The position numbers and the translations under genes are program-made. Of a DNA stretch of 64,000 bases, positions 9,926-19,170 are shown in pieces; the stretch's first letter is position 1, and every line of letters starts with the position of its first letter. Origin of the DNA: Candidatus Villigracilis propinquus (GTDB lineage Bacteria > Chloroflexota > Anaerolineae > Anaerolineales > Villigracilaceae). The stretch lies in the NCBI GenBank assembly GCA_016714565.1, contig JADKDM010000033.1, positions 1 through 64,000 on the forward strand, read 5' to 3'. The notes below the pieces were generated by a model. That model worked only from the letters and a program-made list of their open reading frames with translations, searched no databases and was not told where the DNA came from.

Positions 9926-10729
9926 ATGCCAAAAATTAAAACTAACAACATCGAACTCTACTACGAAATCCACGGCGCGGGGCAGCCGCTCGTGTTGATC
10001 TCCGGCCTTGGCTATCCACTCTGGCAATGGCACAAGATGGTTCCGCTTTTGGCGGAGCATTTTCAAGTCATCACTTTTGATAATCGCGGCGTGGGCCAAA
10101 GTGACAAACCCGCAGGCGCATACACCGCTCAAATGCTCGCGGCAGATACAGCGGGCTTGCTCGATGCGCTTGGAATTGAGAAGGCAATTATCGCAGGTCA
10201 TTCGATGGGCGGGTTTATCGCTCAGGCAATGGCGCTTGATTTTCCGCAGAAGGTAGCGAAACTGATTCTGTGTTCGACCAACTTCGGTGGGCCGCACCAT
10301 GTACCGGTCACGGCTGAGGCGATGAAAGTCCTCACCGATGTGACGAGCGATGCGCTCACTCGCTTCAAGAATGGACTATCTGTCAGCACTGCTCCAGATT
10401 GGTCGGAAAAGAATCCAGAGATGGTAGATGAATGGGTCAAGTGGCGCGTTGCAAATCCAATTGAACCTGCACCATACCAATCACAACTCGCAATTGGATT
10501 TGGATTGATGCCTGAAGCCGCCTCTTTTGAAAACAAACTTGAGCGCCTCAACGTCCCGACCTTGATCCTGTTCGGCGCACATGACAAAGTTGTCCCACCT
10601 GAAAACGCTTCGCTTTTGGCGGAGAAGATTTCAGGGAGCAAGGTAGTCATCCTCCCCAATGCGGGGCATTTCTTCCCAATTGAAGTTGCGGAAGCTGCCT
10701 CGCGCACAATCACGGATTTTGCAGCATAA
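9926..10729 (+). CDS. alpha/beta-hydrolase, enol-lactonase-like
   Basis: A 267-residue hydrolase with N-terminus TNNIELYYEIHGAGQPLVLI, an oxyanion loop SGLGYPLWQWHKM, nucleophile IIAGHSMGGFIAQ (near residues 91-103), acid in LILFGAHDKVVPPENA and His in ILPNAGHFFPIEVAE. The triad is complete. The start is supported by AAAGGAGTAATCC. It is a paralogue-like neighbour of the hydrolase at 6626 (same N-terminal layout). Two or three hydrolases in one catabolic block suggest successive lactone, ester or C-C bond hydrolysis steps. No specific substrate can be assigned. Confidence 0.85.
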   Translation: MPKIKTNNIELYYEIHGAGQPLVLISGLGYPLWQWHKMVPLLAEHFQVITFDNRGVGQSDKPAGAYTAQMLAADTAGLLDALGIEKAIIAGHSMGGFIAQAMALDFPQKVAKLILCSTNFGGPHHVPVTAEAMKVLTDVTSDALTRFKNGLSVSTAPDWSEKNPEMVDEWVKWRVANPIEPAPYQSQLAIGFGLMPEAASFENKLERLNVPTLILFGAHDKVVPPENASLLAEKISGSKVVILPNAGHFFPIEVAEAASRTITDFAA

Positions 10730-10784
10730 GAGGCGGTCTCTTGTGCTGATAATCGAACTACTAATTTTCAAGGAGAAGAATAAA

Positions 10785-12161
10785 ATGAAAGTTTTTCGAA
10801 CGCTCGCATTTTTGCTGGTAGCTCTATCACTCGTTTTAGCTGCCTGCGCCCCCGCTGCCACAGAGGCCCCTGCCACTGAAGCAGCGACTGAGGCTCCTGT
10901 CGCTACCGAAGCCCCAGTTGCCACAGAAGCTCCTGCCGCTGGTCTCACCTGCGCTGAGCCCATCAAGGTTGGTTTGATCACCGATGCTTCCGGCGCGCTT
11001 GCCATTTATGGCGCTCACATCCTGCGCTCCTTCATGCTCGGCATGGAATATGCCACCGGCGCAGCTGGTTCCGCTGGTGAGAAGTTCGATTTCACCCAGA
11101 CCCAGGAAAACGTCTTCAAGATCGATGACTGCGAAATTCAGGTCTTCGTCCGCGATGACGCCAGCACCCCCGATAACACCGCCACCGTTGCCCGCGAACT
11201 GATCGACGTGAACGGCGTGAACATTCTCGTCGGTACCGTTTCCTCCGGCGCCACCGCCACCTTGCAGGGCATTGCCCTCGAAAGCGGCATCCCGTTGATC
11301 GTGGCCCCCGCCGCCGCGAACGACATCACCGGCGCGAACTTCAACGAATACACCTTCCGCGTCAGCCGCAACAACTACCAGGACGCCATCAACGAATGCA
11401 AGGCTCTTACCCAGCAGTACAAGACCTTCGTTCAGATCGCTCCTGATTATGCGTTCGGTCAGGGTTCCGCAGCCGCCTTCCGCGATGCCTGCTCCCTCGA
11501 AGGCGCTGAATTCATCGCTGACGATATCTTCGCCCCGTTGGACACCACCGACTTCACCCCGTACATGGAACAGATCGCTGGTTCCGGCGCGGAAGCCTAC
11601 ATCGTCACCTGGGCTGGCTCCGGCTTCGTCTCCCTGGTGCAGGCTGCCAAGGATCAGGGCGTGACCGAATCCATGGCTCTCGGCGCAACCTTCATCGACA
11701 ATGTTCTCATGCCGACCTTCTTCTCGAATGCAGTTGGTACCACCGCGGGCATTCTGTATCACTACAGCGCCCCGCAGAACCCTGCCAATGATTTCCTCAA
11801 GGAACAGGACAAGGCCCGCTATGGTGTCATGCCTGACCTCTTCGATGCTGATGGCATGAACGCCGCCATCCTCGTTGTGGAAGCCATCAAGGCCACCAAT
11901 GGCGACGCCAGCGGTGAAGCTCTCAAGACCGCCATGGAAGGACTTTCCTTCGAAGGCCCCAAGGGCACCGTCACAATTCGCCCCGAAGATCATGTCGCCA
12001 TTCAGGACATGTACATCATGAAGCTCGTCAACGTGACCGACCCGGATGCCAACTTCTACGAATATGTTGACACCACCCGCCCCGAGCCTCCCTGCTTGCT
12101 CCCCGAAGCTTTGAAGGATCGCTGCGGTGCTTTGCCCTACGGCAGCCTCGGCGGACAATAA
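10785..12161 (+). CDS. ABC transporter substrate-binding lipoprotein, branched-chain amino acid (Leu/Ile/Val) type
   Basis: A 458-residue periplasmic-binding-fold lipoprotein. The start at 10785 is chosen for the AAGGAGAAG site and because it begins a signal peptide MKVFRTLAFLLVALSLVL ending in the lipobox LAAC (Cys near residue 21). A low-complexity linker with repeated TEAP/VATEAP units spans residues ~25-50 and tethers the domain to the membrane. The mature domain begins PIKVGLITDASGALAIYG and continues with the type-1 periplasmic fold used by LivJ/LivK and urea/aromatic-acid receptors (VGTVSSGATATLQGIALESG). It heads a Liv operon (LivG, LivF, LivH, LivM follow). Given the catabolic neighbours, an aromatic or other organic acid is a more likely ligand than an amino acid; this is inference. 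Confidence 0.9.
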   Translation: MKVFRTLAFLLVALSLVLAACAPAATEAPATEAATEAPVATEAPVATEAPAAGLTCAEPIKVGLITDASGALAIYGAHILRSFMLGMEYATGAAGSAGEKFDFTQTQENVFKIDDCEIQVFVRDDASTPDNTATVARELIDVNGVNILVGTVSSGATATLQGIALESGIPLIVAPAAANDITGANFNEYTFRVSRNNYQDAINECKALTQQYKTFVQIAPDYAFGQGSAAAFRDACSLEGAEFIADDIFAPLDTTDFTPYMEQIAGSGAEAYIVTWAGSGFVSLVQAAKDQGVTESMALGATFIDNVLMPTFFSNAVGTTAGILYHYSAPQNPANDFLKEQDKARYGVMPDLFDADGMNAAILVVEAIKATNGDASGEALKTAMEGLSFEGPKGTVTIRPEDHVAIQDMYIMKLVNVTDPDANFYEYVDTTRPEPPCLLPEALKDRCGALPYGSLGGQ

Positions 12162-12175
12162 TTTAGTACTACAAT

Positions 12176-12282
12176 GAGTGACTGGAATTCGTGAGAGTTT
12201 CAGTCACTCAACCTCAAGACCATAGACCGTAGACAGTAGACCGAGATTTAACACGGTCCATCGTCTACGGTCAACGGTCAAG
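12176..12282. repeat. intergenic hairpin plus GACCGTAGAC-word inverted repeat
   Basis: A first stem GAGTGACTG (12176-12184)/CAGTCACTC (12201-12209) follows the binding-protein gene. A second, irregular inverted repeat of GACCATAGACCGTAGAC and GTCTACGGTCAACGGTC words lies at about 12218-12282. The first stem could act as a 3' stabiliser or attenuator that lets the binding protein be expressed above the membrane components. Confidence 0.5.
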
Positions 12283-12297
12283 AATCTGGAAGGCTTT

Positions 12298-13068
12298 ATG
12301 GAACCCGAGATCATTTTCGAAACCCAAAACCTGACCAAGCAATTTGGCGCTCTCGCCGCTGTGGATGGGGTGAGCATTAAAGTCCGCAAGAACTCATTAC
12401 ATGCCATTATTGGTCCCAATGGGGCCGGCAAAACCACATTTTTCAACCTGCTCAGCGGAAACATCGAACCTACCAGCGGCAAGGTCATTTTCAAAGGACA
12501 GGACATCACGCATCAGCCTGTCCATCGCACCATCCATTACGGAATTGGGCGTTCCTTCCAGATCACGAACATTTTTCCCAACCTCACTGTATTTGAGAAT
12601 ATCCGTCTCGCCGCGCAAGCCATGGGACATGATAACTTCAAGTTCTGGCAGGCTGCGTCCAACTTCAAATCCTACGAAACGCGGACGTTGGAAGTCATTG
12701 AGAAGGTCGGCTTGAAAGAGCGTGTCCATACACTGGCGCGCACCCTTCCGCATGGCGACCAGCGCAAGCTCGAGCTTGGCATGATCCTCGCACCAGACCC
12801 TGAAGTGCTGCTGTTGGATGAACCCACCGCTGGCATGGCATCGGAACAGGTCCCTGAATTGATCGCGCTTATTCAGGGTATTCAAAAGGCTGGCAATAAG
12901 ACCGTGATGCTCGTGGAGCACAACATGAACGTGGTCATGAGCGTTTCCGACCAGATCACCGTCATGCATCAGGGCAAAGTCCTCGCAGAAGGAAATCCCT
13001 CCGAGATCGCCGCCAACAAGGAAGTCCAAACCGCGTATCTTGGCGGGCTGTACGAATTGAATGTGTAA
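12298..13068 (+). CDS. livG: branched-chain-type ABC transporter ATP-binding protein
   Basis: A 256-residue ABC ATPase of the LivG type. Walker A is GPNGAGKTT (residues ~41-49). The LivG-specific region IGRSFQITNIFPNLTVFENI follows. The signature is unusual (LPHGDQRKLELG instead of LSxG) and Walker B is VLLLDEPTAGMA. The switch His lies in VEHNMNVVMS. It would pair with LivF at the cytoplasmic face and energise uptake through LivH/LivM. The start is weakly supported by GGAAGG seven bases upstream. The gene is separated from the binding protein and from livF by hairpin repeats, but the order is standard enough to expect one operon. Confidence 0.92.
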   Translation: MEPEIIFETQNLTKQFGALAAVDGVSIKVRKNSLHAIIGPNGAGKTTFFNLLSGNIEPTSGKVIFKGQDITHQPVHRTIHYGIGRSFQITNIFPNLTVFENIRLAAQAMGHDNFKFWQAASNFKSYETRTLEVIEKVGLKERVHTLARTLPHGDQRKLELGMILAPDPEVLLLDEPTAGMASEQVPELIALIQGIQKAGNKTVMLVEHNMNVVMSVSDQITVMHQGKVLAEGNPSEIAANKEVQTAYLGGLYELNV

Positions 13069-13071
13069 GAA

Positions 13072-13148
13072 CAGTTGGTGGTTGGTGGTTGATAGTTGAC
13101 AGCAAGAATTTAACTGTTAACCACCAACCATCCACTACCAACCAACTG
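13072..13148. repeat. intergenic hairpin of TTGGTGG words between livG and livF
   Basis: CAGTTGGT (13072-13079) pairs with ACCAACTG (13141-13148). Inside, GGTTGGTGGTTGATAGTT is mirrored by AACTGTTAACCACCAACC, with several register choices because the arms are built from a reiterated TTGGTGG/TTGGTAG word. It ends four bases before the GAGGT ribosome-binding site of livF. Confidence 0.6.
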
Positions 13149-13155
13149 AGGTCCC

Positions 13156-13860
13156 ATGGAACATATCCTCGACGTCCAGAACATCCACACCTTTATCGGG
13201 CAGTATCACATCTTGCAGAGTGTGAACGTGCGCGTGCCGAAAGGCTCCATCGTCGCTTTGCTTGGACGCAATGGTGCCGGCAAGACCACCACGCTCAAAA
13301 CCATTCTGGGACTCACTCCGCCCCGTGAAGGCAAAGTCATTTACGGCGGGCAGGGAGTCAACGGTTTGCGCTCTTTTGATATTGCTAACATGGGCATTGG
13401 TTTCGTGCCTGAACACCGCGCCATCTTCCGTGACCTGAGTGTGGAGGAAAACCTCAAAATTGCCGAACGTAAAAAAGGGGACTACCTTCGCAAACGTGAT
13501 TTCATCTTCAACCTCTTCCCGGATCTGTCGCGTCTTATCGCATTGCCCGGCACCGCTCTCTCTGGCGGTCAACAGCAGATGCTCGCCATCGCGCGCGCGC
13601 TCGTGCCTGATAATCAACTCCTGCTTATCGACGAACCCAGCGAAGGCCTCGCGCCGGTCATCATCGAATCCATGATGACAGCCATTCGAGAACTGGCAAA
13701 AGAATCAACGGTCATTTTGGTCGAACAGAACTTCCTCGTTGCCAGTCAGCTTGCTGAATACTATGTCATCATCGAAGAAGGGCGCTCGGTGCAGGATGGC
13801 AAAATGAAAGACCTCGCCGCTGACAAAGCCGCCATTCATCGTTTCCTGGGAGCCGCGTAA
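13156..13860 (+). CDS. livF: branched-chain-type ABC transporter ATP-binding protein
   Basis: A 234-residue ABC ATPase of the LivF type. Walker A is GRNGAGKTTTLK (near residues 37-48). The LivF hallmark FVPEHRAIFRDLSVEENL follows. The signature is LSGGQQQMLAIARAL and Walker B is LLLIDEPSEGLAP. The switch His is replaced by Gln in LVEQNFLVA, which is the common form in LivF. Its stop and the livH start are separated by one base (TAAGATG), so translation is coupled. Length is normal for the family. Confidence 0.93.
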   Translation: MEHILDVQNIHTFIGQYHILQSVNVRVPKGSIVALLGRNGAGKTTTLKTILGLTPPREGKVIYGGQGVNGLRSFDIANMGIGFVPEHRAIFRDLSVEENLKIAERKKGDYLRKRDFIFNLFPDLSRLIALPGTALSGGQQQMLAIARALVPDNQLLLIDEPSEGLAPVIIESMMTAIRELAKESTVILVEQNFLVASQLAEYYVIIEEGRSVQDGKMKDLAADKAAIHRFLGAA

Positions 13861-13861
13861 G

Positions 13862-15406
13862 ATGAACTCCTTCCTCCGTAAAAATATCGTCATACTCGTT
13901 GCCGTTTTCGTGATGGCGGCTTTCCTCATCGCCGCAGCGCAAGGCATGGAAAAACAGGAGTTCGTCATCACGCTCCTGCGCGGACTCGCTGTTGGCTCCA
14001 TCACCTTCCTCGTCGCTTCGGGCTTCTCGCTCATCTTCGGTCTGCTGGATGTGCTCAATCTCGCGCATGGCACACTCTTCATGATCGGCGCATACATGGG
14101 CTGGACGGTTGTCGTCCGCCCGGATACGTTTGTGGATCTGCTGACTCCGCTGGCGTTGATCGTCTCCGGGTTTGCGCTTGGGGATGTGTATCCGCTTCTC
14201 GCAAGCCGGATCAGGCCCGGCTTAAGTATGAGGCGGATTCTCCCCTGGGCATTGATCCTCGTCTCGATCCTGCTCTTCGGCTTTATCCTGCCCCGTTATC
14301 CCATCGCCATCTGGAACGTGGAGAATTACGCCCAAAGCCCTGTGACCTTTGCATTCATGGCAGACTCGGGTGCGCGCTTGCCTGTGCAGCCTGCTTTGTT
14401 CACTGAAATTTCCATGCCGCTTGCGGTGATCGGTTTACTGCTTGCCAGTATTCTTGGCGCCTTTGGTATTTCATTATTTGACAACACGCCACGCACAGTG
14501 CGCTTGAGCTGGAAAAATTTTGTCAGCATTGCGGTGGCATTGGTCGTTGCTTTGGTCGGCTTGATCTTCAATGATCAACTCAGTGCATTTTTATATGGTT
14601 TGAATTCCAACTGGCTGTTTTTCATCGCGGTGCTGGTGGCTTCCTTGAGTGGTGTTGCCCTCGGCGGTTTGATGGAGGCTACGCTCATCCGTCCGTTGTA
14701 CAGCCGTCCGATCTATCAATTGATGCTCACGCTCGGCATGAGCGCCATCGGCATCGAAATGGTGCGCGCCATTTGGGGACGCCCTGAATTCGTAATGCCG
14801 AAGCCTGAATTCTTCAACGGCTCGGGCGGTGCCTGCCCCGCGACAAATTTTGCAGATTGGTGGGCGAACCACTGCTCGACGATCCTGCTCCTCGATGGGC
14901 GTGTGCGCGTGTATAACGAGATATTCATCCCGCTGGTTGGTCTGGTCGTATTGATCTCGATCTGGATTTTGCTGCAACGTACCCGCCTCGGCATGATCAT
15001 CCGCGCAGGCGTGCAGGACAGCCAGATGGTGGAGGCGCTCGGCATCAACGTCCGCCGTGTGTTCACGATGGTCTTCGCTCTCGGTGTGGGACTCGCCGCC
15101 CTGGGCGGTGTGCTTGGCGCGCCATCCACGGGTCTCTCGAATGTGATGGGGGAGAGCCTGTTGTTGAACGCGTTGATCGCGCTTGCGATTGGCGGTCTGA
15201 CGAGTTACCCGGGTGCAGCGCTTGGTTCGGTCATCGTCGGTATGATCCAGCAGTTCATTATCAAATACGGGCAGATCGGTATTGCCATTCCCTTTACCGA
15301 GATCATCTTCAAACCCACCCCGCCGCTTGTGCCAGCCTCAACGGTGTTGTTGATGGTCATTGTTTTGCTCATCCTGCCGAACGGCTTGCTCGGTAAAAAG
15401 GAATAG
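13862..15406 (+). CDS. livH: branched-chain-type ABC transporter permease, enlarged LivH
   Basis: A polytopic inner-membrane permease. The N-terminal part (LLRGLAVGSITFLVASGFSL split by FGLLDVLNLAHG) and the C-terminal part (EALGINVRRVF, ALGGVLGAPSTGLS, ALIALAIGGLTSYPGAALGS) are standard LivH. At 514 residues it is about 200 longer than the usual 290-310. The extra sequence, roughly residues 80-250, holds several additional hydrophobic segments (for example PWALILVSILLFGFILP and WKNFVSIAVALVVALVGLIF) between the second and third conserved helices. There is no frameshift in the insertion. The gene is coupled to livF and followed eight bases later by livM. The insertion may alter substrate or partner choice; that is inference. 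Confidence 0.88.
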   Translation: MNSFLRKNIVILVAVFVMAAFLIAAAQGMEKQEFVITLLRGLAVGSITFLVASGFSLIFGLLDVLNLAHGTLFMIGAYMGWTVVVRPDTFVDLLTPLALIVSGFALGDVYPLLASRIRPGLSMRRILPWALILVSILLFGFILPRYPIAIWNVENYAQSPVTFAFMADSGARLPVQPALFTEISMPLAVIGLLLASILGAFGISLFDNTPRTVRLSWKNFVSIAVALVVALVGLIFNDQLSAFLYGLNSNWLFFIAVLVASLSGVALGGLMEATLIRPLYSRPIYQLMLTLGMSAIGIEMVRAIWGRPEFVMPKPEFFNGSGGACPATNFADWWANHCSTILLLDGRVRVYNEIFIPLVGLVVLISIWILLQRTRLGMIIRAGVQDSQMVEALGINVRRVFTMVFALGVGLAALGGVLGAPSTGLSNVMGESLLLNALIALAIGGLTSYPGAALGSVIVGMIQQFIIKYGQIGIAIPFTEIIFKPTPPLVPASTVLLMVIVLLILPNGLLGKKE

Positions 15407-15414
15407 ACCAGGCT

Positions 15415-16449
15415 ATGAAAACATTCTTCTCTTCGAATCGCAATTCGCTCATTACCCTGCTCGTGTTGGTCCTTTTACCTTTCATCATCGGCCTGCTGGA
15501 TGGCGCTTCTCCCGCGACGGTCTTTGTCAACGGCAGCGGACAATCCAAGTTCATTCAAGGTCTGGCCATCGAGATCTTCATCCTTGCCATTTACGCCATC
15601 AGCTTTGATCTTATCTTTGGCATCACAGGCATGTTGTCCTTCGGCCATTCCATGTTTTACGGCGTGGGCGCGTACCTGACGGGTATTGCCATCAAAAGTT
15701 TTGGCTTGTCACTTTTGCCCACCTTTGGGCTTGTCATTCTCGCTTCCATCGTGCAGGCTGTTCTCTTCGGGCTGGTCTTGCCGCGTGTCAAAGGCATCAC
15801 CTTTGCGTTGGTCACACTTGGGCTTGGCTCGGTATTTCATATCGTTGTCATGTCCAGTGAAATGAGCAAGTACACAGGCGCAGACGTGGGATTGCAAGGC
15901 GTGGTTGTACCTGCGTTTATCAGTCCCGCCAATGAACGCCTTCGCTTCTATTTCATCATGCTGGCAGTGATGGTGCTGGTCTATCTGGCATATCAGCGCT
16001 TTGTCACTTCCCCCACGGGACGGGTCTGTGTTGCCATCCGTGAGAACGAAGGGCGCGCCCGCATGTTGGGATACAACACCTTCTATTTCAAACTTGCCGC
16101 GCTGATGCTTTCCTCCTTCACGGCTGCAATGGCGGGATTCTTCCACACGCTGTATCAGCCCATTGTCAGCCCGAACATCGCAGGGATGGGATTTACAGTC
16201 ACTGCCTTGCTTATCATCCTCATCGGCGGCGTGGGCACACTCAATGGGGCGTTCGTCGGCGCGATCGTGTATCGTCTGCTGGATTATGGCCTGCGCCGTT
16301 ACATCGGCGAAAGCGCCAGCTTTATCAATGGTGCGATCTATGTTCTGTTCGTGCTGTTCATTCCGTATGGCATCGTTGGGACATGGCGGATGAAGTCCAC
16401 GCAAATGAAGCAGGGATGGGATCGACTGTTGGGCTTGTTTAGTAAATAA
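15415..16449 (+). CDS. livM: branched-chain-type ABC transporter permease
   Basis: A 344-residue polytopic membrane permease of the LivM family, with DLIFGITGMLSFGHSMFYGVG (split here: DLIFGITGML and SFGHSMFYG) in the second/third helices and the cytoplasmic coupling motif VAIRENEGRARMLGYNTF near residue 205. The C-terminal FTVTALLIILIGGVGTLNGA is also typical. Length is normal. It is the last gene of the transporter operon and is followed 8 bases later by a strong hairpin terminator. Confidence 0.92.
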   Translation: MKTFFSSNRNSLITLLVLVLLPFIIGLLDGASPATVFVNGSGQSKFIQGLAIEIFILAIYAISFDLIFGITGMLSFGHSMFYGVGAYLTGIAIKSFGLSLLPTFGLVILASIVQAVLFGLVLPRVKGITFALVTLGLGSVFHIVVMSSEMSKYTGADVGLQGVVVPAFISPANERLRFYFIMLAVMVLVYLAYQRFVTSPTGRVCVAIRENEGRARMLGYNTFYFKLAALMLSSFTAAMAGFFHTLYQPIVSPNIAGMGFTVTALLIILIGGVGTLNGAFVGAIVYRLLDYGLRRYIGESASFINGAIYVLFVLFIPYGIVGTWRMKSTQMKQGWDRLLGLFSK

Positions 16450-16456
16450 GACTCTT

Positions 16457-16497
16457 AAAAACACAGACCCCGCATAAAGTGCGGGGTCTGTGTTTTT
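16457..16497. terminator. bidirectional intrinsic terminator
   Basis: Perfect 17-bp stem: AAAAACACAGACCCCGC (16457-16473) and GCGGGGTCTGTGTTTTT (16481-16497) around a 7-base loop. The A-run and T-run at the ends make it functional in both directions, matching its place between the convergent liv operon and the kinase gene. Confidence 0.93.
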
Positions 16498-16564
16498 ATA
16501 TTCAATTTAAATCATGATTCTGCGTCTGTATTGCAACGCCTGCGCCGATAAATGGAACTCTTTG

Positions 16565-18133
16565 CTATGGTAAATCGACACAATTCCCAGTATTTAGCTG
16601 AATCGAATGATTTGAATTTGCCACCAATGCACACATTTGCGTCGCATTCGCAGGACGATTGGCAATGGTGTATTGTGTGAAGGGTGGATTTCCATAAGCA
16701 CCCCAGGTTAATTTCCACGGACCGGATCCCGGGGAACCCGCCTGGTCTGGAGGAACGGTGTTGAAGAAAATGTGGACATGCAATCCATCGGTAAAGTTGT
16801 TGACTTCATAATCCACCGCATAAAGATTGCCTTCAGCTCTGATGGCAGTGATAACCACATAGGGCCCTGTAGGCGTTGCAGTTAATGGAATTGCTGTTTC
16901 AGTGGGAGCCTCTGTTGCGGCGGGAAGTACGAGCACAGGCTGTGTATCCGTTGCGATCACAACAGCAGTCTCGGTTGGCGCAGGGGTGCCAAAAAGTTGG
17001 CTTGCCGCGAAAGCTCCCACCCCGGCAAGGCAAAGCAATCCAACAACCACAGCTGCAATGATCGGAACCACCATTGATTTTTTGCGCTTTGGAGCGGATG
17101 GCGCAACTGGTGTTGAATAGATGGAACTTGACATGGAACTTGGCGCTGAACTTTCGATCATTGTTCCTTTTGTAGGAACGATGGGTGTGTTTTCAACATA
17201 AGTCCCGGCAAAAGGTTTTTCTATGGTCGTTCCGCGCGCCTGTTTCATTGATGCTGCATCTTCCATCATGGTGACTTGAGGAGAAGATGAGCCGGCTGAA
17301 AGCGCATTTCTTAAGGCCACCGCCATTTGTGCGGCGGTTTGATAACGATCGTTAGGGTCTTTTTCAAGCGCTTTATTAATGACTGCAACCAGGGCATCCG
17401 GCACATCAGGGTTGAGACTCTTGATGTTTGGGATCGGGTCGTTTATGTGCATCATCATCAGCGTCATGGCTGAATTGGCATCAAATGGCGGGCGGCCGCT
17501 GACCATTTCAAACAGGGTCACGCCAAGGGAATAAATATCCGTACGACGGTCAGGCTGTTCTCCCTTGATCTGTTCGGGCGACATATACATCGCTGTCCCG
17601 ACAATTGCTCCAGTGGCCGTGTGACGCGTTCCGCCGACGATCTTGGCAATACCGAAATCCATTAGAATGACCTGGCCTGTGGTGGTAAGCATCAGGTTGG
17701 CCGGTTTGATATCGCGATGGATCATTCCGCGCTGATGGGCGTAATCCACCGCGTCGCAAATGCCGGCCATATACTCAATGGCTTTTGCGGGCGAAAGTTT
17801 TCGCCCGCTGTCATTAAGTCTTTTTAGATGATCCTGGAGAGTCTCTCCCGGAACAAATTCCAATACCATATAGTAAAGATCATCATCGCGATTGAAATCA
17901 TAGACTTGGATGATTCCGTGATGGCGCAATTGCGCCACAGCTGCTGCTTCCTCTTCAAATCGTTGGACGAAATCAGGGTTGTTGGACAAATGAGAATGAA
18001 TGACTTTGATCGCAATCACCCGTTTCAGGTTGGGGTCAGTGCCTTTGTATACTGCGGACATCCCGCCTTGTCCCAGCATTTCTTCGACAACATATCGATT
18101 ACTTATGGTCTTTCCAATTAAGTTGTTAGCCAT
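16565..18133 (-). CDS. transmembrane Ser/Thr protein kinase (PknB-like)
   Basis: A Hanks-type kinase of 522 residues. The start MANNLIG at 18133 is preferred over the in-frame ATG nine codons upstream because GGAGAAAAG lies directly before it. The kinase domain covers residues ~12-270: Gly loop GQGGMSAVY, Lys in AIKVIHSH (~43), catalytic HRDIKPANL (Asp ~141), DFGIAK (~159), and APE-equivalent MYMSPEQIKGE. A juxtamembrane Ser/Pro-rich region is followed by one helix (VVPIIAAVVVGLLCLAGVGAF, split here as two parts of one segment) and an external Thr/Pro linker, then a small domain with two cysteines. It is last in a three-gene group with an FHA-ABC exporter, so its substrate is probably that FHA protein. 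Confidence 0.92.
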   Translation of the reverse strand: MANNLIGKTISNRYVVEEMLGQGGMSAVYKGTDPNLKRVIAIKVIHSHLSNNPDFVQRFEEEAAAVAQLRHHGIIQVYDFNRDDDLYYMVLEFVPGETLQDHLKRLNDSGRKLSPAKAIEYMAGICDAVDYAHQRGMIHRDIKPANLMLTTTGQVILMDFGIAKIVGGTRHTATGAIVGTAMYMSPEQIKGEQPDRRTDIYSLGVTLFEMVSGRPPFDANSAMTLMMMHINDPIPNIKSLNPDVPDALVAVINKALEKDPNDRYQTAAQMAVALRNALSAGSSSPQVTMMEDAASMKQARGTTIEKPFAGTYVENTPIVPTKGTMIESSAPSSMSSSIYSTPVAPSAPKRKKSMVVPIIAAVVVGLLCLAGVGAFAASQLFGTPAPTETAVVIATDTQPVLVLPAATEAPTETAIPLTATPTGPYVVITAIRAEGNLYAVDYEVNNFTDGLHVHIFFNTVPPDQAGSPGSGPWKLTWGAYGNPPFTQYTIANRPANATQMCALVANSNHSIQLNTGNCVDLP

Positions 18134-18216
18134 CTTTTCTCCTAAAGATAAAAACACCAAACCAATTAAGTGCCACTACTTCCACTAAAATAATAATCTG
18201 CCTATTATGGCGAAGG

Positions 18217-19164
18217 TTAATCTATTAGGAATAACCATCCATTATCGAACTTGCATGTTGTTTTGCGCCCTGATTCGCTTAATGCCACCAATGCCATAAA
18301 TCCCCGATCAAAAACAGTGTCTGCTGAATTAAAGGCCCTTTGCCGGGCGGCAAAATCCGCCTTGATTTGGGCGACGATCGCCTCGTGTTCAACTTTTTGT
18401 TGTTCATAGAGCGCCATCGCTTGTGCGTCCGCCTGATTCGCAGGTTTTTCAGGTTCCGGCGGAATATTGGGTTGAGTAGGGGGCGCGCTCGGATCAACCT
18501 CTCCGATCAAGGTACCGTTTGTATAAACCCAAAAATGATTTCCACGTCCCACGATCGTCAACCGGTTGGTTGTGTTATTTTCCCATTTAAAAGTTTTGTC
18601 TTTGTAGCGGGCGTAAATATCGCGGCCGGTAACCACCTCACCATCTGACATGGTGGAAAAAAGGAAATGCCCGCTTGCCACGCGAGTTATGATCGCTACA
18701 TATTGGTCTAATGCATCTGTGTTTCCATCGGATCGTAAAACAAATCCACATCCTGAGGTACTGCCAACTGTATCCCAGGTGATATCTGCAGAGATAACAA
18801 AGTCTTTTGCCAGAGTTCCAAGGTAGTAATTGACATATTCAAAGTGATGATAACCGGATGCGTCCATGGATACAGGCGGGTGAACCCAGCCTATTCTTCC
18901 CTCTGACGGGTCGACCCCGTACTTGGGCAGTTCTGCAAGAATTGGAGCAAAAGCCGCCGCTGTTGCAGTTAATGACTCGGCACTCAAGTCTGCGGCCTGT
19001 GTTGTTTGCGGCCCTTGTGCTGCGGCTGCGGTGCCGGTTCCGGACACCTGTGTACTGATGGCCTGAACAGTGCTTTCTCTTGCAACATCACTGCCGCTCG
19101 CTCCACAAGCCAGCGAGGTCACAGTCAAGACCAATAGGAATATTACAAGTTTATTTTTTTTCAT
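18217..19164 (-). CDS. hypothetical lipoprotein with jelly-roll-like domain
   Basis: A 315-residue secreted lipoprotein. The signal peptide MKKNKLVIFLLVLTVTSL ends in the lipobox LACG (Cys ~20), followed by an Ala/Thr/Gln-rich linker. The central part, about residues 85-225, alternates strands with Trp and Gly turns (FEYVNYYLGTLAKDFVIS, CGFVLRSDGN, NRLTIVGRGNHFWVYTNG) and resembles LamG/concanavalin-type or DUF1080-like beta-sandwich domains; this assignment is tentative. A Pro-rich and charged helical stretch (PPTQPNIPPEPEKPANQADA) follows, similar in style to the external loop of the adjacent ABC protein. The gene lies six bases downstream of that ABC gene and upstream of the kinase, so the three probably form one operon and perhaps one envelope complex. 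Confidence 0.8.
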   Translation of the reverse strand: MKKNKLVIFLLVLTVTSLACGASGSDVARESTVQAISTQVSGTGTAAAAQGPQTTQAADLSAESLTATAAAFAPILAELPKYGVDPSEGRIGWVHPPVSMDASGYHHFEYVNYYLGTLAKDFVISADITWDTVGSTSGCGFVLRSDGNTDALDQYVAIITRVASGHFLFSTMSDGEVVTGRDIYARYKDKTFKWENNTTNRLTIVGRGNHFWVYTNGTLIGEVDPSAPPTQPNIPPEPEKPANQADAQAMALYEQQKVEHEAIVAQIKADFAARQRAFNSADTVFDRGFMALVALSESGRKTTCKFDNGWLFLID

Positions 19165-19170
19165 TCGATC

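Noticed and set aside
10860..10945. Tandem DNA repeat in the binding-protein gene
   Set aside because: It encodes a Thr/Glu/Ala/Pro linker behind the lipobox and is explained as a tether, not a mobile or CRISPR repeat.
10836..12158. A 440-codon open frame on the minus strand
   Set aside because: It is exactly antisense to the Liv-type binding protein, has no ribosome-binding site or recognisable motifs, and its Gly/Val/Asp-rich composition is the mirror of the sense codons.
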